DNA of 64,000 bases from Methylobacterium sp. 10 (GTDB lineage: Bacteria > Pseudomonadota > Alphaproteobacteria > Rhizobiales > Beijerinckiaceae). Positions within the stretch are counted from its first letter, which is position 1; every line of letters begins with the position of its first letter. The notes below the pieces were generated by a model. It did no database searches and was not told the origin of the DNA. It saw only the letters and a list, made by a program, of their open reading frames with translations. The stretch lies in assembly GCF_000519085.1 (NCBI RefSeq), contig NZ_KI912577.1:3838035-3902034 (forward strand). The letters are read 5' to 3'. Both the position numbers and the translations under genes were made by a program. Below are positions 6,526 through 13,820 of this stretch, one piece after another.

Positions 6526-8976
6526 ATGAAGAAGCGGACGCTGCGGAGCAGCCTCCTCGTCTCGGTAGCTCTGCTGCCGGGCGTCGCGTATGCGCAGACG
6601 ACGGTCATCGGCGGCCAGCAGGCCGTGACGTTGCAGGAACTCGACGTGGTCGCCACCACGCCGACGCCCACCCTGCGCAACGCCCAAGGCGTCCTGCTCG
6701 GCCAGGACCGTGACAAGCTCCCCCAGAACACCAGCGTCCTGACCTCCGCGGACGTGAACCGGGTCGGCACCCCGAGCGTGCTGCGCGCCCTCGACGAGCG
6801 GATCGGCTCGATCAGCATCAACAACGCGCAGGGCAACCCCTTCCAGCCGACCATCACCTATCGCGGCTTCGAAGCCTCGCCCCTGGGCGGAAGCCCCCAG
6901 GGTGTGGCCGTCTACGTCAACGGCAACCGCTTCAACACCTCCTTCGGCGACACGGTGCAGTGGGATCTCATCCCCGACATCGCCGTCGACCGTATCGAGC
7001 TCGAAGGCTCGAACCCGGCCTACGGCCTCAACGCGCTCGGCGGCGCGCTCAGCGTTCAGCTCAAGAACGGCTTCACCTATCAGGGCACCGAGCTGAACCT
7101 CTCGGGCGGCTCGTTCGGGCGCTTCGGCGGTTCGTTCCAGCACGGGCAGCGCTCGGACAATGTCGGCCTCTACGTCGCCGGCACGGCCCTCTCCGAGAAC
7201 GGATGGCGCCAGCACTCGCCCTCGCGCCTGCGCCAGTTCTACGGCGATCTCGGCGTGCAGGCGGAGAAGGGTGAATTCCACCTCAACTTCATGGGCGCGA
7301 TCAACAGCCTGACCGGCAACGGGACCCTGCCCGTGGATCTGCTGGACTTCAAGCGCAACGAGGTCTTCACCTATCCCGACAAGACCCTGAACGCATTCGG
7401 ACGCATCGGGCTCTCCGGTACCTACGACATCACCCCCACCGTGACGATCCAGGGCAACGCCTATTACGGACGGTTCGAGCAGAACACCGCCAATGGCGAC
7501 GCCGCCGAGGTGGAGCGTTGCGAGCAGAACGAGCGGTACCTCTGCTCGGAAGGCGCCAACGAAGAGCAGTTCTTCCTGCGCGACCGGATGAACCGGCGCG
7601 TCCAGGCGAGCAGCGTCAGGACGGCGAATTTCGGCCGGCTCCCGGCCTTCGCGGAGCGCTTTGAAGAGGGCGGCCCCTACGCCTTCCTCAACTCGACCCG
7701 CACCAACACCGAGAATTTCGGCGTCTCGGTCCAGACCAACGTGCGCGAGACGCTGTTCGGGCTACCGAACCGCTTCGTCCTCGGCGGCTCTTACGATGGC
7801 GGCCGCACGGCCTTCACCGCCGACAACGCGGTGGGCGGCTTGACCTTCGACCGCGGCTTCTTCGGCCCCGGCATTGTGGTGCGCAGCGACGACAACTCGA
7901 TCACGCCGGTAAGCGTGAAGTCGAGCAACGATTACGGCGGCATCTACCTGCAGAACAACACCGACCTGACCGACCGCCTGACCCTGACCCTGCAGGGCCG
8001 GTTCAACATGGCCAAGATCGTGCTGGAGGATCAGCTCGGCACGGCCTTGAACGGCAACCACTACTTCCAGCGGTTCAATCCGGGCGTCGGCGCGACCTAC
8101 AAGATCGTGCCCGACCTCCTCACCGTCTATGGCGGCTATGTCGAGGCGAACCGTGCGCCCACCCCGGCCGAGCTCTCCTGCGCCGATCCGCTCGCCCCGT
8201 GCTCGCTCACCAACTTCTTTGTCGGCGATCCGCCGTTGAAGCAGGTCATTTCCCGCACGGTGGAGGCGGGTTTCCGCGGCAAGCTGCCTTCGCCGATCGA
8301 ACTCGGGGTGCTCAGCTGGAAGGCCGGCGTGTTCCGGGCCCGCAACGAGGATGACATCACCTTCGTGCCCTCCGACATCACAATCGGCCGGGCCTATTTC
8401 CAGAATGTCGGCTCCACCCGCCGCCAGGGCGTCGAGGCGAGCCTCGCCATCACCACCCCGGTCTGGAACGCCTTCATCGACTACGCCTTCGTCGATGCGA
8501 CCTTCCAGTCGCCGCTGACCCTGGCCTCCGGCGGCAACCCGTTCGCCACGCCGAACCCGGCCCAGCCGGACAACTCGGAAGCCAACCAGATCTTCGTGAG
8601 ACGCGGCGACAAGCTCCCCGGCGTCGCGCCGCATCAGGTCAAGGTCGGCGTGCAGTACAACGTCACGCCGGAATGGCGGGTGGGCGTCCTCGGCCGTGTC
8701 GCCACCGGCAAGTTCCTCGTGGGCGACGAATCGAACCTCAACAAGACCACCGGCAATTACGCGGTCATCGGGTTCAACACGAGCTACCGGGTGAACGAGA
8801 ATATCGAGGTCTACGGCTATGTGGAGAACGCGCTGAACGCGAAATACGCGACCTTCGGCACCTTCTCGCCGGTCGGCGAGGTTCCGATCCTGGCGCTGCC
8901 CAATGCCAGCTCCAACCGGAGCCTGGCCCCCGGCGCGCCGATCGCGGCCTATGGCGGTATGCGCATCTTCTGGTAG
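6526..8976 (+). CDS. lutH: LutH-like TonB-dependent outer membrane receptor
   Basis: 816 residues with a signal peptide ending VAYAQ. A TonB-box-like TLQELDVVAT follows at about residues 35-44. The plug domain comes next (VLTSADVNRVGTPSVLRALDERIGSI, TITYRGFEASPLGG, GVAVYVNG, PDIAVDRIELEGSNPAYGLNALGGAL). The rest is a 22-strand-type barrel ending in Phe-Trp (GGMRIFW), as expected for BamA insertion. A predicted loop near residues 327-345 has a Cys pair with many acidic residues (VERCEQNERYLCSEGANEEQ). Gene order identifies it as the lanthanide-complex receptor LutH; the ligand is inferred. Confidence 0.85.
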   Translation: MKKRTLRSSLLVSVALLPGVAYAQTTVIGGQQAVTLQELDVVATTPTPTLRNAQGVLLGQDRDKLPQNTSVLTSADVNRVGTPSVLRALDERIGSISINNAQGNPFQPTITYRGFEASPLGGSPQGVAVYVNGNRFNTSFGDTVQWDLIPDIAVDRIELEGSNPAYGLNALGGALSVQLKNGFTYQGTELNLSGGSFGRFGGSFQHGQRSDNVGLYVAGTALSENGWRQHSPSRLRQFYGDLGVQAEKGEFHLNFMGAINSLTGNGTLPVDLLDFKRNEVFTYPDKTLNAFGRIGLSGTYDITPTVTIQGNAYYGRFEQNTANGDAAEVERCEQNERYLCSEGANEEQFFLRDRMNRRVQASSVRTANFGRLPAFAERFEEGGPYAFLNSTRTNTENFGVSVQTNVRETLFGLPNRFVLGGSYDGGRTAFTADNAVGGLTFDRGFFGPGIVVRSDDNSITPVSVKSSNDYGGIYLQNNTDLTDRLTLTLQGRFNMAKIVLEDQLGTALNGNHYFQRFNPGVGATYKIVPDLLTVYGGYVEANRAPTPAELSCADPLAPCSLTNFFVGDPPLKQVISRTVEAGFRGKLPSPIELGVLSWKAGVFRARNEDDITFVPSDITIGRAYFQNVGSTRRQGVEASLAITTPVWNAFIDYAFVDATFQSPLTLASGGNPFATPNPAQPDNSEANQIFVRRGDKLPGVAPHQVKVGVQYNVTPEWRVGVLGRVATGKFLVGDESNLNKTTGNYAVIGFNTSYRVNENIEVYGYVENALNAKYATFGTFSPVGEVPILALPNASSNRSLAPGAPIAAYGGMRIFW

Positions 8977-9281
8977 CCGCCCCTCGATACCGGACCTCGA
9001 TGAGCCCGACTCATCGGGGTCTGCCCGCGCCACTGCGCGGCGGCGGTCGTCCGCCGGACCTCAATACCCTGACTATGGGTCAGGGTCACTGAGACGTGGT
9101 ATGAGCACCTGCGATGGGCCGCCGCTCCGGCAATGGGGCGGTGGCCTTTTCTCGTTGGTCCCTGCGTGCGGCGGAGTGCCTCGTCCGGGGACGATCCGCC
9201 CCAAGTTCGACGATGTCGCAGCAACGTGCCGGGCGATTCGAGCGTTGGCGTGCCATGTTCGACATCACCGGAAAGCATCGC

Positions 9282-9704
9282 ATGACCAAGGCCCTCAGCG
9301 AGACCAGGACGTCCTCGGCCAAGGCGCATTCGCCGACCACGGCCTCGACTCTGATCCGCGTGCTCGTTCCCGCTCTCGTCTTCACCGCCATTGCCGGTCC
9401 GGCCTTCGCCTCGGCCTGCTCCGACCAGATCGCCACGATCGAGCGGCGCCTCAACAGCTCCGGCGCCGTGTCGGTCACCGGCACCGCCTCGGCCGACGGC
9501 AAGGTCGCGTCCAATCCGTCGATGGGGCTCGACGCGCCTCCCGGTGGTAAGCCCACCGATCCCTCGACCACCCCCAATGCCAAGAGCGTCGACCACGCCC
9601 GTCACCTGATCGAGCAGGCGCGCAAGCAGGAAGCGGCCGGGGATGCCAAGGGCTGCGAGGACACGATGACCGAGGCCAAGAAGGCGGCGGGCTCCCTGCC
9701 GTAG
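9282..9704 (+). CDS. Small exported LutD-like protein in the lanM position
   Basis: 140 residues from ATG 9282, which has GGAAAG six bases upstream; an in-frame ATG at 9255 has no such site. The signal peptide ends AFAS. The mature part starts ACSDQIATIERRL and ends in ARHLIEQARKQEAAGDAKGC followed by EDTMTEAKKAAG. These two helices align without gaps to the two helices of LutD (ACAEGIAMIKDAL; C-x-D-x4-AK-x-A), with both cysteines conserved. A linker of about 45 residues rich in Gly, Pro, Asp and Thr separates them. There is no EF-hand, so it is not lanmodulin, although in M. extorquens lanM follows lutH. A second periplasmic lanthanide-binding protein is a reasonable but untested guess. Confidence 0.65.
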   Translation: MTKALSETRTSSAKAHSPTTASTLIRVLVPALVFTAIAGPAFASACSDQIATIERRLNSSGAVSVTGTASADGKVASNPSMGLDAPPGGKPTDPSTTPNAKSVDHARHLIEQARKQEAAGDAKGCEDTMTEAKKAAGSLP

Positions 9705-9743
9705 CAGGACAGCCCCGACGCACCGGCTTTCGGTGCAAGAACG

Positions 9744-9784
9744 GAAAGAGGCCGCTCTTCGCAATGCGAGGGGCGGCCTCTTTC
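9744..9784. terminator. Bidirectional terminator
   Basis: A 12-base perfect stem GAAAGAGGCCGC / GCGGCCTCTTTC lies between the forward gene ending at 9704 and the reverse gene ending at 9796. The arm ends supply A- and T-rich tails in either direction, so it can end transcription from both sides. Confidence 0.75.
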
Positions 9785-9795
9785 GTGGTTGGGCC

Positions 9796-11340
9796 TCAAT
9801 AGGCGTTCTTGGTGGTGACGAGGGAAAGAGGGGTCGCCAGCATGATCTGCACGTCGAACAGGATCGACCAGTTCTCGATGTAGTAGAGGTCGTGATCGAC
9901 GCGGCGCTGGATCTTCTCGTCGGTATCGGTCTCGCCGCGCCAGCCATTGATCTGAGCCCAGCCGGTGATGCCGGGCTTGACCTTGTGGCGGGCGAAATAC
10001 CCATCGACCACCTGATCGTAGAGAGTGGTGCTCGTCTTGGCCTGAACGGCATGGGGGCGCGGCCCGACAAGGGAGAGTTCTCCCTTCAGGACGTTGAACA
10101 GCTGCGGAAGCTCGTCCAGCGACGTCCTGCGGATGAACCGGCCGAGGGGCGTAACGCGGGGGTCGCCGCGCGTGACCTGCTTGGAGGCCGTGAAATCGGA
10201 CTGGTCCGCATACATCGACCGGAACTTGTAGACCTCGATCGTCTCGTTGTTGAAGCCGAGGCGCTTCTGCCGGAACAGGATTGGACCCGGCGAGGTCAGG
10301 CGGACCGCGATGGCCAGGCCGAGCATGACCGGGGCCAGCACGATCAGCATGGCCGTGCCGACGACGCGATCGAAGATGGCCTTGGCGACGATGTCCCAAT
10401 CGGCCATCGGCTTGTCGAACACGTCGAGGACGGGAACGGAGCCGAGATAGGAATAGGCCCTCGGGCGCAGTTTGAGCTTCGTCGCCTTGGCGGAGAGGCG
10501 GATGTCGATGGGCAGCACCCAGAGCTTGGCCAGCATCTGGAGCAGGCGATCCTCGGCCGCGATCGGCAGCGTGAAGACCACGAGGTCGAGGCGGGTGGAG
10601 CGCGCGTAATCCACGAGATCGCTCACCGTGCCGAGCTTCGGGTAGCCGGCCACCACCGAGGAGGACCGGTTGTCCCCGCGATCGTCGAACACGCCGACGA
10701 TGCGGATGCCCGATTCGGATTCCGCTTCGAGGGCCCGGATGAGCTCTTCCGCCAATGGCCCGCCCCCGACGATGGCCGTGCGGCGGTCGAACTGTCCGCG
10801 CAGCATGCGGGCGGTGACGAAACGGAGCAGGACGAGGCGTTCGGCGAGGAGCAGGGCCAGCCCCAGGGCGTAGAACAGCGCGAGCCAGATGCGGGAATAA
10901 TGGTCGGCGACCTTGGCGAAGACCATGACCGTGGCGACGACGAGGAAGGTCAGCGACCAGGCGGCGGTGAGGCGCAGGGCGGGTTTGAAGAAAGTTCGAA
11001 AGGCGGCGATCCGGTAACTGCCGAAGATCTGGAACAACGCCACCGCGAGCCCGGCCACGGACAGGATCGCCGTAGGATAGCTCCATCCCAGTGCGACGAC
11101 GCCGCGGAACTGTACGAAGTGGGTGGTAAACCCGAGGATGACGATGAGCGCCAGATCCGCCAGCCGCACGCTGCCCGACAGCACGACCGGAGACAGGACA
11201 CCGCCATGATCGCGGGGCGCCCCGACCTCGGCGGGAGGAAGCGTGGATTCGGCGGGGCCGTTCCGGGCCGTATCGACCGCGCTCGGCTGGCCGGGATGCC
11301 CCGCCGCCTTCAGAAGGTCGCGAACGTCGAAGGCGCTCAT
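9796..11340 (-). CDS. Undecaprenyl-phosphate sugar phosphotransferase (exopolysaccharide initiation)
   Basis: About 514 residues from ATG 11340 ([10 protein letters not shown]); an in-frame ATG at 11382 would add a polar 14-residue tail. After a polar N-terminus it has four membrane segments (residues ~55-150), then a CoA-binding-like Rossmann domain ([25 protein letters not shown]). A fifth membrane segment ([21 protein letters not shown]) follows, and then the bacterial sugar transferase domain: [58 protein letters not shown]. This is the WcaJ/ExoY-type enzyme that loads the first sugar phosphate on the lipid carrier. It is the first-step enzyme of the polysaccharide region that follows. 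Confidence 0.9.
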   Translation of the reverse strand: MSAFDVRDLLKAAGHPGQPSAVDTARNGPAESTLPPAEVGAPRDHGGVLSPVVLSGSVRLADLALIVILGFTTHFVQFRGVVALGWSYPTAILSVAGLAVALFQIFGSYRIAAFRTFFKPALRLTAAWSLTFLVVATVMVFAKVADHYSRIWLALFYALGLALLLAERLVLLRFVTARMLRGQFDRRTAIVGGGPLAEELIRALEAESESGIRIVGVFDDRGDNRSSSVVAGYPKLGTVSDLVDYARSTRLDLVVFTLPIAAEDRLLQMLAKLWVLPIDIRLSAKATKLKLRPRAYSYLGSVPVLDVFDKPMADWDIVAKAIFDRVVGTAMLIVLAPVMLGLAIAVRLTSPGPILFRQKRLGFNNETIEVYKFRSMYADQSDFTASKQVTRGDPRVTPLGRFIRRTSLDELPQLFNVLKGELSLVGPRPHAVQAKTSTTLYDQVVDGYFARHKVKPGITGWAQINGWRGETDTDEKIQRRVDHDLYYIENWSILFDVQIMLATPLSLVTTKNAY

Positions 11341-11449
11341 CGTCTGCTTTCGTTCGAACTTTTTGTCGGTGAGATGGGGCACGATGCCAAGCCGGCATCA
11401 CGGAACGTTTAACGAAGGCCCGTCCGCCGCAAGCATGGCAAAGAGTACG

Positions 11450-12715
11450 TTAGCGTGACTTCGGCAGTTCCTTCATCGGCGGCAGCGCTGTTGCTACGGT
11501 CAACGTTCCTCGAAGCCGCAGGGCGGCCGCGTAGCCGGATAGCACATCCGCCCCCATCCGTTTCATCGAGAACCGTGTCCGCACGGATTCGCTGAGAGCG
11601 CGGGATCGCGCGAGCCCCCGGGCGGGGTCTCCGTCGAGCAGACGGACGATGGCATCCTTGAGGGCAACGGGGTCGTTGGGTCCGACGAGATCGTCCGCTG
11701 CCGCCCCGAAGATCTCCGGGATGCCGCCCACATTGGTCGAAACGAGGGGCTGCCGTGCCGCTGCGGCTTCCAGCACCACGTAGGGCAGGGATTCGGCGAG
11801 GGACGGAACCACCATGATCCGTCCCTTCGCCAATGCTGTACGGATCGGCTGGGGCGGCTCGAACGCTACGGAAGCAGACAGGCCGAGCCGCTGCGCCCGC
11901 TCCGCCAATAGGTCGGCGTCCGGGCCCGAGCCCACCATGAGGAGGCGGCTGGGGCGCCCCTCGGCCCGCAGCGCCGCCAGGGCGTCGAGCAGGACCGTGA
12001 TCCCCTTCGCTTCGCGCAACTCGCCCACATAGACGAGGTCGTAGGCGTCCGCCCGGTGCGGCACCGGCGCGAATTCCGCCTCGTCGATGCCGTTATGGAC
12101 GATCCGCATGGTGCGGGGCTTGCCCCCCACGAAGCGCCGGTGCCGGCCGGCCACGTACTCGCTTTCGAACAGGAACACGTCGGTGCGCCCCGCGAGCAGT
12201 CGCTCGACCCCCATGTAGAGCCGGTGGCGCAGGGAGCCGGGTTTGTAATTGTAGCTGCCGCCATGCGGCGTATAGGCCCGGATCGGCGAGGGCGAACCCT
12301 GGGGCAGGCGGGCGATGCGGGCATAGGCCCCCCCCTTGGCGCCGTGGCCGTGCAGGATCGTGGCGCGGACCTCCCGCGCCCGCTCGGCGACGGCGCGCAC
12401 CGCGGCGAGGTCCGATCCATGCGGGTTGCGCCGCATGGGGAGCCGGACGACGCCGAGTGCGAGGTGTGGCAGGAGGTCGTCCAGGGCCCGCGCCGCGTTT
12501 TCGCCGCCCGTGGACGCATCGCAGACGATGCCGATCTCGTGCCCGGCGGCCGCCTGGATCCTGATGAGGTCGCAGACGTGGCGGAACAGCCCTCCTACCG
12601 GCGCCCGGAAGACGTGAAGGATGCGGTAGACGCTTCCGCCCTCGCCGGGGGAGGGGCAAATGGACGGGATGGAGGCGGACGCACTCACGACGGACAGGCT
12701 CCACGCGACGACCAT
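11450..12715 (-). CDS. Glycosyltransferase family 4, exopolysaccharide assembly
   Basis: 421 residues in the longest reading; the recognisable fold starts near residue 30 with RILHVFRAPVGGLFRHVCDL. A GTG at 12688 is an alternative start. The N-terminal acceptor domain has HGHGAKGGAYARI, and the C-terminal GT-B domain has DLVYVGELREAKGITVLLDAL, LLMVGSGPD and the retaining-GT signature VVPSLAESLPYVVLEAAAA followed by GGIPEI. It is cytoplasmic or peripherally membrane bound and transfers a sugar from a nucleotide donor. It lies just upstream of the initiating transferase and is read in the same direction, so the two may be co-transcribed. Confidence 0.85.
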   Translation of the reverse strand: MVVAWSLSVVSASASIPSICPSPGEGGSVYRILHVFRAPVGGLFRHVCDLIRIQAAAGHEIGIVCDASTGGENAARALDDLLPHLALGVVRLPMRRNPHGSDLAAVRAVAERAREVRATILHGHGAKGGAYARIARLPQGSPSPIRAYTPHGGSYNYKPGSLRHRLYMGVERLLAGRTDVFLFESEYVAGRHRRFVGGKPRTMRIVHNGIDEAEFAPVPHRADAYDLVYVGELREAKGITVLLDALAALRAEGRPSRLLMVGSGPDADLLAERAQRLGLSASVAFEPPQPIRTALAKGRIMVVPSLAESLPYVVLEAAAARQPLVSTNVGGIPEIFGAAADDLVGPNDPVALKDAIVRLLDGDPARGLARSRALSESVRTRFSMKRMGADVLSGYAAALRLRGTLTVATALPPMKELPKSR

Positions 12716-13098
12716 TCGAACCGGGCGACGGTACGACTTTAGCAGAGACTGGTCTCCAGAGATGGTGCGACCGTTAAGGGCTGTAGGCCGCAGGATCGTT
12801 TCAGGTGGGTGGAAAGTCGAAAATCTTTCGCTCGGTTAGGCAGGCCCTAACGCACGACGATAACGACAGCCCCTCCGGCGGCGAGAGAACGGACACTCTA
12901 CTGGGTAGCGTCGGCGCGGATACTCTGACTTCAGCGATGGACTGAAGAACGCCGATACAACGTACCTCTTCCCGTACACTGGCTCCGCGAAGTCCGGATG
13001 CCTCTTCGAGCTGCCTGGACGTCGTCTGACCGGGCCAGGAACGACGAAGGCCCGGATCAGGCGGATCCGGGCCGACATCGATCGACGACGAGACGTCC
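12716..13098. other. Intergenic region, 383 bases
   Basis: The stretch holds the upstream region of the glycosyltransferase and the 3' end of the export lipoprotein unit. The only clear structure is the hairpin at 13049-13073. Short open frames here have no recognisable protein features. Confidence 0.4.
13049..13073 (-). terminator. Stem-loop downstream of the export lipoprotein gene
   Basis: A 10-base perfect stem GGCCCGGATC / GATCCGGGCC with a five-base loop begins 26 bases after the stop of the reverse gene at 13099. There is no long T-run, so it may stabilise the 3' end more than terminate. Confidence 0.5.
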
Positions 13099-13674
13099 TC
13101 AGAAGAAGCGCTCCTTGATGACGATCGTGTCGCCGGGCCTCACCAGGTAGGTCATCGGGACGATGCCCGAGACGAGGCCGTTCGGTCCCTCGCGGGTGAG
13201 GACGGCGTAGTCGCGGGCCGCCCGCGGCCCGAAGCCCGCCGCGATCGCCACCGCCGTCTCGACGGCCATGCCGTTCACGTAAGGGTACTGCCCCGAGGTC
13301 GTGACCTCGCCGAGGATGTAGAACGGCCGATAGGCGTCCACCTCCACGGTCACGTGCGGCTCTCGCACGAAGCCCGCCGCCAGCTTGGCCTCGATGGTTC
13401 GGGCGGCCTGGGCGGTCGATTGCCCTCCCACCTTCACGAGCCCGATGAGCGGCATGGCGATGCCTCCCGCCCCGTCGATGGCATAGATGTTGGAGAGGTT
13501 GTCCTGACCGAAGACGATGACGCGCAGCCGGTCACCGGTGGCGAGCGTATAGCGTCCGCCGATCGATCCGGTGGCAGTGGCGTCGAGCTGCGCGGTCCGG
13601 AAGTCGGGACGCAGGCATCCGCCCAGTGCCAGAGTGGAGGAGAGAGCGAGGAGAAGGGAGCGCCGGTTCATCAT
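13099..13674 (-). CDS. Polysaccharide export lipoprotein (Wza/ExoF-type, SLBB domain)
   Basis: 191 residues from ATG 13674 (a second ATG follows immediately). A lipoprotein signal peptide has the lipobox LALGGC near residue 20. The Poly_export domain follows: YTLATGDRLRVIVFGQDNLSNIYAIDGAGGIAMPLIGLVKVGG, with the conserved FGQ and G-x-I-x-x-PLIG elements, then REPHVTVEVDAYRPFYILGEV and a single SLBB-like repeat (GQYPYVNGMAVETAVAIAAGF). It is about half the length of E. coli Wza and lacks the C-terminal amphipathic helix, like ExoF/short OPX proteins of Rhizobiales. It is divergent from the Wzz-like gene at 13821. Confidence 0.85.
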   Translation of the reverse strand: MMNRRSLLLALSSTLALGGCLRPDFRTAQLDATATGSIGGRYTLATGDRLRVIVFGQDNLSNIYAIDGAGGIAMPLIGLVKVGGQSTAQAARTIEAKLAAGFVREPHVTVEVDAYRPFYILGEVTTSGQYPYVNGMAVETAVAIAAGFGPRAARDYAVLTREGPNGLVSGIVPMTYLVRPGDTIVIKERFF

Positions 13675-13820
13675 CCAAGCCGCTAAGAGCAAGTTTCTGC
13701 CTCTATTGGTAGGTTCATATGGTTAACAAAAACTGATGCTCCGCCGGGAATGCGCTGCGTTGCAGTCGATCTTAACTGACGATCAATCTTAACGAGCTCT
13801 ACTCTTCCGGGAGGCGTCCG
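13675..13820. promoter_or_regulatory. Divergent promoter region of the two export genes
   Basis: This 146-base AT-richer spacer separates the reverse lipoprotein gene from the forward Wzz-like gene. It carries a direct repeat of ATCTTAAC at 13769-13776 and 13786-13793 (17-base period), a candidate operator, and a TGGTTAACAAAAAC stretch near 13720. The CGGGAGG at 13808-13814 is a strong ribosome binding site placed six bases before the TTG at 13821. Confidence 0.45.

Noticed and set aside
9041..9056. CGGCGG-TCGT-CCGCCG hairpin after lutH
   Set aside because: The stem is only six bases and has no T-run; such matches are common in this base composition.
9282..9704. Lanmodulin (lanM)
   Set aside because: The position suits lanM, but there is no EF-hand loop of the DxDxDGxxD type in this protein.
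12836..13078. An 80-residue reverse open frame
   Set aside because: It is very Arg/Pro-rich, overlaps the hairpin at 13049-13073 and has no ribosome binding site or protein features.
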